Assembly (NCBI GenBank): GCA_910890315.1
Contig: CAJVGD010000001.1
Location: forward strand, 2,232,001-2,296,000
Reading direction: 5' to 3'
Origin: Serendipita indica DSM 11827
Lineage: Eukaryota > Basidiomycota > Agaricomycetes > Sebacinales > Serendipitaceae
Length of the DNA: 64,000 bases
Positions 1-13,594 of this stretch are shown one piece after another; the first letter of the stretch is position 1; every line of letters starts with the position of its first letter. The notes beneath the pieces were generated by a model. It searched no databases, was not told the origin of the DNA, and worked only from the letters and a program-made list of their open reading frames with translations. A program made the translations under genes and the position numbers.

Positions 1-733
1 CTGTCTAGGGCCATAGACGTCAGTGCCAGGAGAAAGGCCGAAGACAGGAGTCTCCATTCGGGGAAGAGATACACACAGTATTGACGAAGAGGGGCTCCAT
101 ATCTCTGCGCATGAGGACCTGCACAAGATCCTTGAGGGCCGGATAAGACGAACACGAGTCGAGTGGGTATCCTAGCGCACGGCGAAACGGTGTGCTACGC
201 CTTTAACGATAAGAACTTGCGAAATGGATGCAAAACATACTAGGTTGCAACGTCTCGTGAATGAATGGCGGGGTGGGTAAGACCAAGAAGTGCAAGGCTC
301 GACCAGAGTGCATGGCCGACAATGACATGATTATTGATCATTTCGGCTACGTTGACGCGAACTGAACTGTACGGAAGTGCCTCAGGAGGTGCGAGATGGC
401 GAGCATCGAGGCCGTGCGTGCTTGTCCGGTAGTCCACGATTGTCGAAGTCGGCTGAACGTAGACATCAAGCTGCGAGCGCATGTAACGTCAAGCAAAACG
501 GTACAAACGTGTTACATACAACTGATACTCTGTCAGAAAAGACGGACCAAGGAAAGAATTTCTGACCGGTTTGGCCGCGCCAGTCGACCAGGGTGACCTG
601 TGCGAGCAATTTGGTATTATTTGCACCAAGCACATAGTTGGTCGCCAATGCAAGAAAGCTGTGATTCAGAGGTGAGCCTCCTCGCGCTCAGCACGCGCAT
701 GACGCACACATTTGGAGCAAACGCCGTAGTCAT
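1..733 (-). CDS. REX4/ISG20-like exonuclease-domain protein, probably inactive; partial at left edge
   Basis: The spliced minus-strand reading starts at ATG 733 (MTTAFAPN) and continues in exons about 708-733, 567-658, 241-470 and below 194, then leaves the window. Family phrases of the REX4 3'-5' exonuclease fold are visible: LLAQVTLVDWRGQT, VDYRTSTHGLDARHL and VIVGHALWSSLALLGLTHP. In active members the first motif reads like ALDCEMVG and the second has Asp in VGHALxxDF; here they read ALATNYVLG and a Ser, so two metal-binding acidic sites appear lost. The donor at 567 (phase 1) does not match the obvious acceptor before 470 (phase 0), so either a junction is misread, the sequence has an error, or the gene is decaying. 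An inactive paralogue is the simplest reading; the C-terminus is not visible. Confidence 0.6.
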
Positions 734-985
734 CTAACAGTCGACAAAGAAAAAGAAAGAAAGAGGAGGAGAGGAAAGAAACCGATGTTGACATTTTCGA
801 ATTATAGCCGCTTTATGACAAGGCGAGTTCTCCATCTTAGCTCGCGCGGCGGGGTAATCTCAATGAAATTACGAATGAGGACATATGATGCCTACAAAAG
901 GCATCATTAATCATGGATGTTTGCAGAGATGGGATGGAATGCAGATTCTATCAGTGATACAAGTACAAGGGAGGAATAAGATAGC

Positions 986-1314
986 TTAATGCCCATTCGT
1001 CTGCTGACCCGACGGTGACCGACGGTGACGACGCTTCTTTTCGTTCATCTGCTGGTGCTGGTCGTCATCAGCGACGACAGTGACGAATCGTCTCAAAGGG
1101 GCTCACCGACTTGGAGGCCGACTCCCGCTCGGCCTGACGACGTGCCTCGAGCCATTGCTGCCGAGTATAATCATGTAGCTGCTGCGAGTACATCGTCAGC
1201 GGGTCGACTGGGGCGTTGTGCACTCCGTGAAATGGCTGCTTTTGCGCTGCAAACGAACGTCAGGGTCTGACGAAATCAGCGTGCGTCGATGAACGTACAC
1301 ATTGGGAAGATCAT
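986..1314 (-). CDS. Small conserved-looking protein of unknown function (73 aa)
   Basis: Three short exons (1299-1314, 1107-1246, 986-1051) splice in frame with canonical GT-AG borders into 73 codons plus a stop. The middle exon reads FHGVHNAPVDPLTMYSQQL followed by a charged helix (QQWLEARRQAERESASKS), and the last exon is very basic (NEKKRRHRRS). No domain was recognised. Support comes from intact phase across both introns, protein-like composition and placement between two other minus-strand genes. It is too fragmented for a simple ORF scan. The first exon is only 16 bases, so the exact start is the least certain part. Confidence 0.5.
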
Positions 1315-1409
1315 TTCAGCTGTCTTTTCCTTTCGGTGGTGTGGTCGAAAGTGCGGGCTTTATAGACCGAATCCCGCATCGACGTCACGCTCCACTCTCC
1401 CGTCCAGCG

Positions 1410-3233
1410 CTAGAAATCCTGGGTCTCTTCGAGCAACTCCAGCTGCTCCTGGTTCAGCAAGTCATCTTCCGAAAACTGCAGATCAACGTCAGCGTGACAC
1501 ACTCCAAAATAGCCCCAACCCACCACGAAGTCTATCAGCTCCTTCGCGTCAATTGATTGCACGTTCCATAAGTCCTCTTCCTCCGCCGGCAACTCTGCAG
1601 TTTGACCACTGGCGGTGTTCGTCTCTACTTGTTTCGGCCTCTGCTCCCGTGCACGCGTCCGGAGTGCCTCGGAACACGTCTTCTCAATATCTTGACGGGC
1701 TACTGCCCAGTCACGCTCGGGAGTCATGGGTAGTTGTGTTCCGTTCACGGCCAGTCGATCCGCTGCCTCATTACCGACATCCCCTTGATGCCCTCTGACC
1801 CACTCAAACTTGACTGGCTCGTCCATCCCCCGGAGGTCCAACAAAGCCATAAGATATTGAATAAGTGGCTATATCCGTCAATATAGAGCATTCACGAAGG
1901 GACATACGCACAACATTCTTTGCCTCCTGTCCGCTTGCCAGCCTCCAGTTATTTCGTTCCCATTTGGGCGCCCACTCTGTTGCGACTTGAATTGAATACC
2001 TTGAGTCTGTTCGTATGATCCAGCGCGTCTTTCTTTTCTTCGAGGCCGCTACTGGCGACAGAGCCTCTTCACTTGGAGCGGTCTCTAACGCGCGAATAAT
2101 GGCAATCAACTCGGCGCGATTATTGGTCTGATCCCCTGGGCACCGTTCCGACAGATTTCTATCAAGCGAACGGTGAGCCCATCATACAAAATATCGAATA
2201 TGTCAGTGCGTGATCGTCGAGAAGAGGGTCTGGCGCGTGGTGGCTAACGGCATGCAACTCTAGTGCATCCATACAGATGCAGTGTTCCAGGCCCCTGCAG
2301 AGAATGAGCAGACCAGTGAGAGACCATAGCCTTTTCGGCGGGTGGGTGGGGCTTAAATGAAGGCCAGGGTAGCCACAGCCGTCTGTCATGTCAAGGATGT
2401 GGAAAGAAATCTCTGAATCACGCGGAATACGCACCGTTCATCGTGAGGGCCCCACCACACCCCTAACACGCCAATGAGTGAGTATATGCTTATCCCCGGG
2501 ACGTTGTTGAATTTGCATGACGCCATCGACGGAAAGGCCGAGATGGGCGATGAGGGAAAAACAGGTGAAATGACATACCGATACCAGCCACCGCATCGAC
2601 TTTGCCATTCTGCTTGCATGCTCCATCTGTGTACACAATGATCGTCTCCCATTCCTCTTCGTCTGCCTGGGTGGCATTGTCAAGGGTATTTATCTTAGGC
2701 TTTGATGATGTGGTCGCCTCAGACGCCGTTCCAAATTGACTCATGTTCCTCTGCATTTGGTGGACATTGACCGCATTCGTACCGCTACCTGGGGACTCCC
2801 AAGAATCTAAAAGGATTATTTCTTGATTAGTGAATTACGACACTGTACTCAGACTCACCTCTTGGGGTTTGATCCCATCCTGGTTGACGCGGTCCCGCAG
2901 CACTTCGAATGACTCAATAAAGATTACACACATATTGCGAGTGAACATACTATGCATGTCGCTGATGTCGCTCGACCTTTGTCTGAGCAGTCCTCGTGGC
3001 CATTCCGTTTACAAATGCGTTTGCTTCCTCAAATGTGCTGAATTTCTTTTGTAATGCTTTCGGATACCCTAAAAGTCACCAAATACACGGTTTCAGATCA
3101 AGCCAGCACAGACCACCCGGAAGCACTCACCACTCGTCTGCTTCTGGCACTCGTCCCAAGTCGCGTATACTCCTGGAACGCGTCCAACCTTTACACCGTA
3201 GAAGCAAGTTTCCTTGGACGATGCTTTTGGCAT
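1410..3233 (-). CDS. RNH1: Ribonuclease H1
   Basis: Cleaves the RNA strand of RNA:DNA hybrids (R-loops, Okazaki primers) in nucleus and possibly mitochondria. Seven exons (3131-3233, 2951-3068, 2859-2902, 2579-2806, 2435-2462, 1912-2158, 1410-1868) keep frame throughout and give 408 residues. The N-terminus is a hybrid-binding domain (FYGVKVGRVPGVYATW, then QKKFSTFEEANAFVNG). The catalytic domain carries all four acidic residues: YTDGACKQNG, NNRAELIAIIRALE, RTDSRYSI and RGHQGDVGNEAADRLA. ATG 3233 (MPKASSKETC) was chosen because the reading upstream opens with GTG only. Beyond the catalytic domain is an unusual acidic tail of roughly 85 residues ending LLNQEQLELLEETQDF. It is the host enzyme, not a retroelement RNase H, since it has a hybrid-binding domain and spliceosomal introns. 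Confidence 0.9.
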
Positions 3234-3686
3234 TCGTTCAGCCTCCAAACGCGAGCCTGGAACCGCGCTCCCGACGCCCAGGGAAGCAAATCGCCAGATA
3301 TATGGTGTTCTCGCGATTCCGATCGTTTGAAATGTCTGTACAATTTCTGTTCTGGGAGAAGTGAGAGGAGAAACAACACCGTTGGGACGTGTTTTGGAGC
3401 TCGCTGGTAGCACGAGCCTCGATAGATGAGAGTTAGATGTACTCTGCAGCGAGGCGCGTGAAACAAGCGGGATTAGACGATCCGTCTAGCAGAGACCGGG
3501 GTGGTCAGGTGCAAGTTGATAGCGCCGAAGTTTGGGGCAGCCTCCTCGTGAATAAGACTCTGTAGACTTTGATGGAAGCTGTAATCTATTCCATTCATAC
3601 CAGTTACTCACCTTTGCGAAACTTCGACCCGACCAAAGTTGTGTTTGCGGTTGACTTCCATTCGTCAGAGGAAATAAATCATACTG
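3234..3686. promoter_or_regulatory. Divergent intergenic region, RNH1 / CAS1-like gene
   Basis: About 450 bp separates the two divergent start codons and must hold both promoters. I saw no convincing gene, repeat or unambiguous TATA element in it; short ORFs here have no protein-like features. Confidence 0.4.
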
Positions 3687-6600
3687 ATGCCTGTGCGAGC
3701 TTCTCGGAGGCTCTCCAAGGATGCCTGGCACCATTACGTTCCCGCATTCATTCTTGTTACCGCTATAGTCTTTGCAGTGTTTCGTGTTTCTGTTCTTGGC
3801 ATGTCCCGTTGCATTTTTTGTACAAAATTTACTAATTCCCATCCTAGACCGCCGAGATCCGCACCATTGTCACGCCCTCATCTCGCAAGGTCAATGGCTT
3901 GACACCAAGTTCACAAACTGGCAACCAAAAGGTCAGCCATCGCTCATCTCTCTTTACTTATTAACGTTATACAGGCTGTATGATGCACAAGTACACGCCG
4001 CCCGAGGTTCAGTATTGCCTGCGTTCCAAACGCGTCGTCTTCATCGGCGACTCGACAACCCGCCAGTTGTTCTTCTCCATGGCTCAACTTGCAGACCCAA
4101 CGCTCCCTTCTTCCCCTCCTTCTTCTTTCGAGAAGCATTCGGACCACTCATTGCCAGCCGGCACAGGCACTTGGTTTGACTTTTTCTGGGACCCGTTTCT
4201 CAACTCTACAAAGACGGAGACCCTGCTAAAAGGAGACGGATTCGGGAAACGAGATGCTCCCAACATGTTGGTTCTGGGGACTGGGCTCTGGTTCCTTAGG
4301 TATCGGAATGAGCCCGGTGGAGGCGGCGGCATGGCCGGATGGGAGTCTAGAATGGAACATATCATTGAAACTATACGGAATTCCAAGTCAAAGCTCGCCG
4401 ATGAGATCATCATCCTCCCTGGTACGCCCTTTTAGTGCAAGCTGACACTCGAGCCTGATTGAAGAAGTGCAGGAGCCAGATCCGAACAAGCTGTCGGCAG
4501 AAAGATCAGCTTTTATTCAACACGCGGACATTGACGCTATGAATTCGGACCTACTCCATCGACTATCGCCTTTGGCCTCGGTTTATGACCCTCCTACCTC
4601 AACCCCACCATCTCATCTTCCTATCGCCCCACCAACGATCCCAGAAGATGTGGTATTGCATTCTGCAGATCATGGGCGTGCCCCTGCCATATTTCCATCA
4701 GTATTCAATACTCTCCTTGATCCTTCACAGACTGCCGACGGTCTTCATTATAGCCCGCTCATTGCTTCCTCTCAAGCACAGATTCTTCTCAATTTGCGTT
4801 GTAACGACCTGCAGCCCAAGCGCTTTCCATTCGACAAGACTTGCTGTGCACGGTATCCAGCACGCCTAGATCTTTCCCTCTGGGTTAGCGTTGGAATATG
4901 GTTATTTGGGCCTACGATTTGGTTTCTGAGGCTGCGTGAGAAGGAGAGTGGAGTTATCGCGGAGACGGCAAGAACAATCCTGCCACTCCTTCCAGAGGCG
5001 AAATACGACAAACCGCTCACGATTTTTGGCTCAGTTGTTTGGCTTTGTCGTATCGCGGATAGGACAGGTGAGCGCTGCTCATACTTTGATATGTCAAGCT
5101 GAGCAAGGGATAGGCCTTTGGCTCAAGTCCCAGAAACAGTTTAACCCATGGATTTTCACCATGCTTAGCGTTCTGATTATCGTGGCATGTCTCGCGACGG
5201 TCAAGAAAGGCTCAAAAGACCTGGGTCCTCTCAATCGCCAGCAGACAGACGAGTGGAAAGGGTGGATGCAATGTCTGTCAATTTTTACTCGAAATCTCGA
5301 CAGGACTGATTTCCTTTCAAGTATTCATCCTCATCTACCACTACATGGGTGCTTCCAGAATCGCCGGCATTTACGCCCCCATTCGCGTTCTCGTTGCGTC
5401 GTACGTCGATTTTTGTATAGTTGTATTTGTCTTACATAAGATAGCTACTTATTCATGACCGGCTATGGTCACACGATGTATTATCTCAGAAAGGCCGACT
5501 TCAGCATCCTCCGCGTCGCGCAGGTTCTTGTTCGACTCAACCTCCTCACCATTATACTGGCATACACGATGGACACCGACTACATATTCTACTACTTTGC
5601 ACCACTCGTCTCGTTCTGGTATCTCGTTGTCTACTTCACTCTCCTCGGAGCATCGTCGCACAACACAAAGCCAATCTTTGTTCTTTGCAAGATCATTGCC
5701 TCCTTCCTTGTTGTAGCAATTATACACTCTCAAGTGTGGCTCATTGAGGGCGTCTTCCGACTCTTGCGCACTCTCGCCAACATCAATTGGTCACCGAAGG
5801 AATGGGCTTTCCGAGTCAACCTTGATTATCTAATCGTCTACGTCGGGATGATCATCGCACTTGTTCTTCATACGCTCGATTCCCCTGGCAGCGCCGGTGT
5901 AGGAACAGCACGGTTGGTGGACCATCCCCGGTGGTCATGGCTTCGGCATACTCTCCTCCTTGCATCATTTATTGGACTTGTGTGGTTTGCAGCCTTCGAG
6001 CTCAGTCGGAAGGATAAGTTTGCCTACAACTTATGGCATCCTTATGTCTCCGTCGTCCCGGTGCTCGGGTTTATCGCCTTGCGAAACGCGACGCCGGTGC
6101 TAAGAAGTGCATCATCCTGGTTGGCAGCATGGATTGGTGCTTGCTCCCTCGAAACCTTTATCTTACAGTACCATCTCTGGCTAGCCGCAGGTAGGCCCCT
6201 TTGCCTGGCTCATATGGGATGTGAATGCTGACAACGCCATAGACACGAAAGGCCTCTTGGTCATCATTCCTGGGATCAATCATCGTGCAATCAACTTAAT
6301 TATCACCTCAACTGTCTTTTTATGGCTCAGTCACCTCGTCGCCACTGCTACAGGGGATCTGACCAAACTGCTGTGCGGAGTTGAGAGCCCAACTCCTACA
6401 CTTCCTCTCACCTCGAACGAAACCACGATATCACATTCTATTCCTGACTCCGTTGCCCAGTCGATGTCCAGCTTCGTCAACGGTACTCAAGCCGGAGACA
6501 CGGAGAGTATACCGCTCGCCATAATAAACCAAGCTGGTTCGATAGACAATGCAGCAGCGAAATCTTATGCAGAAGATTCAGAGTTCACTAACCTACTCTC

Positions 6601-6805
6601 ACGCGAGGAGCAAACCGTCCCGAACGAACCGCCGCCGTCCTCGCCTCCGACAGGAGCAGCGGCAAACTCGCATGGAAAATCAGACTCGTCAGAACCATGG
6701 CCACTTCCTGTTCGAGTTGGTGTCATTCTCGTCGTACTCTGGATCCTCAATCTGGTGTGGCCGCCGCCGACAGATGGATCTACACTAACGACTTACCCTG
6801 TCTGA
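3687..6805 (+). CDS. CAS1/CASD1-like polysaccharide O-acetyltransferase
   Basis: Multi-pass Golgi-type enzyme expected to transfer acetyl groups to sugars, like Cryptococcus Cas1p (capsule glucuronoxylomannan) and animal CASD1 (sialic acid). Exon 1 (3687-3783) has a signal-anchor segment (FILVTAIVFAVF). Exons 2-4 (3848-3931, 3975-4431, from 4473) form a luminal SGNH/PC-esterase-like domain with VVFIGDSTTRQLF near its start and ADGLHY near its end, a Ser/Asp-His arrangement. The C-terminal half matches the Cas1p membrane domain: QTDEWKGWMQ, LIYHYMGASRIAGIY, FMTGYGHTMYYLRKADF, then many hydrophobic segments. The last exon ends at TGA 6805 after a Ser/Pro-rich loop and one more membrane segment. 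Splicing at several middle introns is inferred. The acceptor glycan in this fungus is unknown. Confidence 0.85.
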
Positions 6806-6915
6806 CTTCTTGATTGATTGTTTTTTGCTTGCATACGCCTGTACTCTAGACATTTGATCATGTATCTCTAATCAAGACGTTCTGCTTTATTGACACGTTG
6901 GCGCCCGCCATCACC

Positions 6916-8128
6916 ATGCACTTTTGGGACCTTCCGGAAGATATTTTTCTCGAAATTCTAGCATTCATTGGATCTGAGAGAGGCCAGGGACGTCAAGATA
7001 TTCTGAAATCACTTCGCTTGTACGCTGCTCCATTCATATTACTCAAAGACGACTAAGATATTGATCCCGGAATGCAGAACATCCAAGCGATTTGCAAATT
7101 TTGTCGACCCTGGACTCTTTAGTGCTGTTGCTATCAAACTAGATGGCTCAGACTTGACCTCGCGGGTTGCTTTGGCTTCAAGGCTTGGGCATTTTGTCAA
7201 GACGCTCACCCTCAGTCTGTGGGTGGACTCAGAGAAGGACGAATGGAGGAGTGTGATAGGAATCGACAATAGAGACACTCAGGTCTCACAAATAATCCGA
7301 CTCGTGCCCAATGTGCATGACCTTACGCTTCACATCCTACGCGACTCGCGGCTGCGGCTACCCAAGGTCACCCTTGCATTCGAGGAGATGAAAATGATTC
7401 GAAGCTTGCAAGTCATGGAAACCCTGAGGAGGAGCACTGGTTCAGAGCCTTTTACGCAGGAGAATGTGTCCGACCTCCTGGACGGAATTGTCGCACAAAT
7501 ATTTCAATCAAGTGGAAAGGAGCTCCAACATCTCTCCTTCGATACAAAAAGTTGCATAAGTACGCCAAATCTCAAGCTACTCCGAGCGGAGGCTTCGAGT
7601 CTCCGAGCGGCTATCTTCCGCAATTACATTGGCATCACTTGTCGCGATATATTATGCGAGGATACACCGTGGGCGTGTAGAGATTCACTTCAGTATCTCT
7701 CCTTTCTCGATTGTCGCGGAGCGCATAGTGGCGCCATTGCGTGTGGCGTGGCAAATGGACTGTGGGCGCGAAACCTTCAATGGCTCGAGGTGTCCACATG
7801 CGGTAAAATGGATGACGTCGCTCGTTTGCCGTATCCTCTTGCCCCTTCAGACGTGACGCCACCCGTATCACTGGAGCGAGCGCACTACGAACATGAGATC
7901 TATTGGGAACTGGATTTCCTGGGCAAAATCCCCGTTAAAAATCTCACATTGACGAAAGTAGAAGAACAAGAAGTGATCACTCTGCTGGAAGCTGGGGCCT
8001 TCCCTTGCTTGGAGAAACTGGAGATTGACTCGACCGTCGATATGCAAACCTCGAAGGGAATTTCGGACGCATGCGAAAGAAGAAAAGTCAAGCTTATACT
8101 GGAAGCGTCGCCCCTGCTTGACTATTAG
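6916..8128 (+). CDS. F-box domain protein with leucine-rich-repeat-like body
   Basis: Two exons, 6916-7019 and 7078-8128, splice in phase into 384 residues. The N-terminus WDLPEDIFLEILAFI is a typical F-box, the Skp1-binding segment of SCF ubiquitin ligases. The body alternates hydrophobic strands and charged helices (VPNVHDLTLHILRDSRLRL, KNLTLTKVEEQEVITLLEAG, CLEKLEIDSTVD), as in degenerate LRR substrate-binding regions. Agaricomycetes carry large, rapidly evolving families of such genes, so the target cannot be predicted. It converges on the neighbouring carboxylase gene with only 73 bp between stop codons. Confidence 0.75.
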
Positions 8129-8201
8129 GGAACCGGCCTTTTTAGGTCGGAGATATGTACGAACTCGTGGACTTTGCACGAAATGTGACGATTGATTTCG
8201 C

Positions 8202-10329
8202 CTACATCCTGAACACTCCGAAAGATGAGCCGTCCCATCCTGATGAATGCGTTTGCGAGGTTCCTGCAGTCTCTCGAGCCGCCAGAGCCAAACCTAGCCC
8301 GACAACGTCGCGAGTATCTTCGGGCATGATAATTCCATCATCCCACAGTCTCGCAGATCCATATCGTGCACTTGCTTGCTCTTCAATCTCCTTCTCAAGC
8401 GTGGCGTGCTGCGCGGGATCTCTACACAGGATATAAGACGGGGAATTTATTTTCCAGAGAACTCACTTGGAGACAGAGCTCATTACTTGAGAGAGCTGAG
8501 AACCACCCATGACAGAAATCTTTGCGTTCTAAAGTTCCTTTAGTTTATATTCTGAACGTGAGCTATGGGCACTTACCGGCCACAGCCACATGAAGCGTGG
8601 AGAGTACTACGATAAATGAGTCACCCTTCTTTGACGGTGCAAGGATCGTACCGCTCGTCCGCACATCCCGTAATTGCCAGCGCCAAAACTTCCACCGACG
8701 ACAACGGTGAATTTGGGCACATTTGCACACGCTACTGCTCGAACCATCTTCGCGCCGTCTTTTGCGATACCTCCTCGTTCGGCCTTGGAACCAACCATGT
8801 AACCTGGCAATCGTGAAACGTGGTCTGCCAAAGCACAAGTTCACCAACCTGTGACATTCACCAGGAAAAGAAGAGGAATGCGTCTCTGTGAACATAGTTC
8901 GATGAAGTGTGCCGCCTTGAGTGCTGATGGGGAGAACAGGATCCCGTTGCTGAGAACATCTGAGTTCGGCGAGCCTACAGAGGCGAGATACATACTTTCC
9001 GATGACCCCAACGGGGTGCCCATGTATACTTGCGAAACCTGTGACGACAGTCGTGCCATACTCCTTTTTGAACTCTCTGAACTTGCTTCCGTCGACAATA
9101 CGGGCGATAACCTCCCGCATGTCAAAGGGTTGTCGTACGTCGGTGCCGACAATTCCTCCAAGCTCACTTGAGCTGTATAGTGGTGGTTCTGCATCTTCAG
9201 CTGCCGGTAGCGCTATTCGCCCGCCCGCTGCCGCTCCTAGATCTCCAACGATCCCACGGGCAATGGCAATAGCATGTGCATCGTCCCTGGCGAGGTGATC
9301 CGTAACTCCACTGACACTGGAGTGCATGTCACCCCCACCGAGCTCTTCTTCTCCGACCTCTTCACCCGTAGCCGCCTTGACAAGTGGTGGACCCGCGAGA
9401 AAGATTCGACCTTGGTTCCGTACAATGACGTTCTCATCTGCCATGGCAGATGTGTAGGCTCCTCCTGCAACGGAAATACCATGAACAACGGAAATTTGAG
9501 GAATACCCTGAGAGGACAGTTGTGCCATATTGTAGAATATGCGTCCAAAATGTTGAGCATCCGGGAAGACCTCTGCCTGATGTGGAAGCGCAGCCCCTCC
9601 GCTTTCGACTTTGAAATGATCAGTCGCCGTGTCTCTGTGGAGTCTTGGGGACAAACCTAGGTATATGCACGGGAGCTTGTTCTCCTTTGCGATTTCTTGA
9701 GCTCGGATGTGTTTCTTCACCTAGTGAAAGAGAATGAGACAATATACAGCGCTTTGGTCTGAATAACTCGCCGTCAACGGATAGTAGCTCCCGCCCTTGA
9801 CGGTCGCGTCATTGACGACTATCATGCACTCTCGACCGGCAACTCTTCCAATTCCTGTGATGATACCCGCTCCAGGAACGTCCGCATCCCGGTACACATT
9901 GTGTGCTGCTAACGGCGACAGCTCCAAGAATGGCGACGCCGGATCAAGTAGCTGTGCCAATCTGACCGTATGCGTCGTTGAGAGTCTTCCAGCACATAGA
10001 TTAGACAAGTTCCCACCTTTCTCGCGGCAGTAGCTTGCCCTTGCTCTTCATTCTCGCCTGCGCTTTTGGTCCACCTATTTCTCGTCAGTCTCGCTCCTGT
10101 AGGTTTGCATAACACACTTACCTCCTTCACGTATAGCAGCCAGGTCCTTCTTTAATTCACTGACGAGCCCATTCATGGCATTTGCGCGCTCGACAAACTC
10201 GGGCGACGAAGTCGAAACGAGGGTCTGCAGTGGTGGAAGCGTGTGGACGTGTCTAGATCCTCTACAGACATTCACGGGTAGAGTTCGTAAGGTTTGAAGG
10301 GCACGAGACGAGGTCTGCGATGCGTTCAT
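8202..10329 (-). CDS. MCCB: Methylcrotonoyl-CoA carboxylase beta subunit (carboxyltransferase)
   Basis: Mitochondrial leucine breakdown: carries the carboxyl from biotin to 3-methylcrotonyl-CoA, together with a biotin-bearing alpha subunit not in this window. ATG 10329 opens a basic leader ([20 protein letters not shown]) suited to mitochondrial import. Later exons show [34 protein letters not shown], a segment close to [14 protein letters not shown], and the C-terminal half with [49 protein letters not shown] and [15 protein letters not shown]. These are carboxyltransferase-domain motifs, and the ending matches MCC rather than propionyl-CoA carboxylase. Exon 1 is 10122-10329; at least five more exons follow, ending at TAG 8202. 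Confidence 0.9.
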
Positions 10330-10586
10330 GGTGATGGAAGGGGACAAACCTGTTGGCGAACCCGGCCTTGTGACAAGCTCGCGCGGAGCTTGGACTCGGC
10401 ACTGGAGGTGAAAGCAGGCGCCCAGGACTTGCCCACAAGTATAATTTCGCGATGATTCTGAATATATATGGCCATTATCGTGAAAGATCTCTTGTTCAAA
10501 GCAGTTACATCGGTACCAAAAAAGCGCTAAATACAAAGCAGCCGTCCGTAGCCCGAAGAGTAGTCAAGGCAAGAAGAGCGAGGAGA

Positions 10587-12345
<1,759 letters not shown>

Positions 12346-12589
12346 GTTGTCGTCGTTGTTGGACGCGCAAAGCCAAACGAAGGTGGTGGCGAGAGCCCAC
12401 TTGCGCTGCGGCTGACCACGCCCATCAATTTCGAGCAAATTTTTCAAATGACCGATAAGATCATATCCAAGGAAAAGCATACAGTAGCGACTATTCAACA
12501 CGCTCGGCAGCAATATTGGCCAGTCACATTCTCGGCGCAGACGCTCAGAGGAAGGACGACATAGGCAAGAAACGAGAGCAATCGATCAA

Positions 12590-13362
12590 TCAGACACAAG
12601 ACTTGTTATGACGAGCTTGGTTCTTCTTCCAACCTAGCTTTCCGCTGCAACATGTCTCAGTCGACCGACAATATCTGAACAGGAGGCATACAGACCATTT
12701 CTCGCAAACTTGACGACCTCGAGTATGTGCCTTCTTTCGCTCAGAACTCGTAAATGTCTTGACGCTGGCAAGGAACAGGCAAGACCCCAAGGTCAGCGAC
12801 ACCCCTTGCGTGGATGGCACTTAGAAATGACTTACCATCCTGGCCTACCGCATCCTCCATTACATGCAAATGGCTGGAGATTAAGATGCTTGTTCTTGCA
12901 GGCTTCATAGCGGGACTTTCGAGAGTGCTTGCCGCCACAGTGAATACAGGTTGTCTTGGTCTGCGACGAGGCTACAGTACTCTGGGAGGACATAGTCGCT
13001 TGCCCAGATTCCGCAGCGATGGGAATCACATTGGCCGAGGTCCCGATGGTCTGGGGGACATTGACGCTCGGAGGAACGGCAGAGCTGCCATGAGAAGATA
13101 CAGCCTCGGTTACGTTGGTTAAAATGCTATCCCAATTGAAAAGGTCAATGCCAGTCATGGGCAGAGGAGGCAAGGCATGGATACTTGGATCCTCGGAGCG
13201 GACACCTTGGTAGGATATGTATTGACCAGGCAAGTCCACCTGCCCGGGCATAGACCAGCTGGTGATAAAGTCGAAATGCGAAAGCTCTGAAGTAACTCTA
13301 GATCAGAAGGACGTGGACAGCAGAGAGGAAAGGAACGGACGCAATGAGGAATTAGAGAGCAT
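12590..13362 (-). CDS. Zinc-finger protein, copy A of a local duplicate
   Basis: Four exons are inferred. Exon 1 (13341-13362) encodes MLSNSSL. Exon 2 encodes a Ser/Thr-rich region and a cysteine cluster (TCIHCGGKH ... YEACKNKHLNLQPFACNGG). The last exons encode VKTFTSSERKKAHTRGRQ, then CEKCGKLGWKKNQARHNKSC, ending at TGA 12590. This gives a C-x2-C...C-x3-H motif, a middle CxxxC cluster and a final C2HC-type finger. A nucleic-acid-binding or transcription role is likely but no named family was recognised. Copy B at 14238-15025 has the same architecture, intron positions and cysteine spacing. The Ser/Thr-rich region before the fingers differs more than the fingers themselves. Confidence 0.7.
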
Positions 13363-13594
13363 GCCGTTTGACGAGGGTGATACCCCCAGAGGCCAAAGTG
13401 TACATTCTTATATCATTCCCTTTCGTCTGAGGAGTGCTAAAGGACTGCAGGTCAGGACCGATCGGGTGTTCGCAACATTTGGCACTCCAAACTGAGTAGG
13501 GAATCTTTAATGTACGTTGGGACGTTAGGAACTCTGATGTCTGCCGTTGTGCTTCCAAGCGGGTTACATGCAAAAACCTGTGCCTCGTGGATGC

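Noticed and set aside
1410-3233. RNase H domain as part of a LINE or other retroelement
   Set aside because: It has a hybrid-binding domain, seven properly spliced exons and a complete host RNase H1 layout.
3234-3413. N-terminal extension of RNase H1 to 3413
   Set aside because: The extended frame opens with GTG; ATG 3233 directly precedes the hybrid-binding domain.
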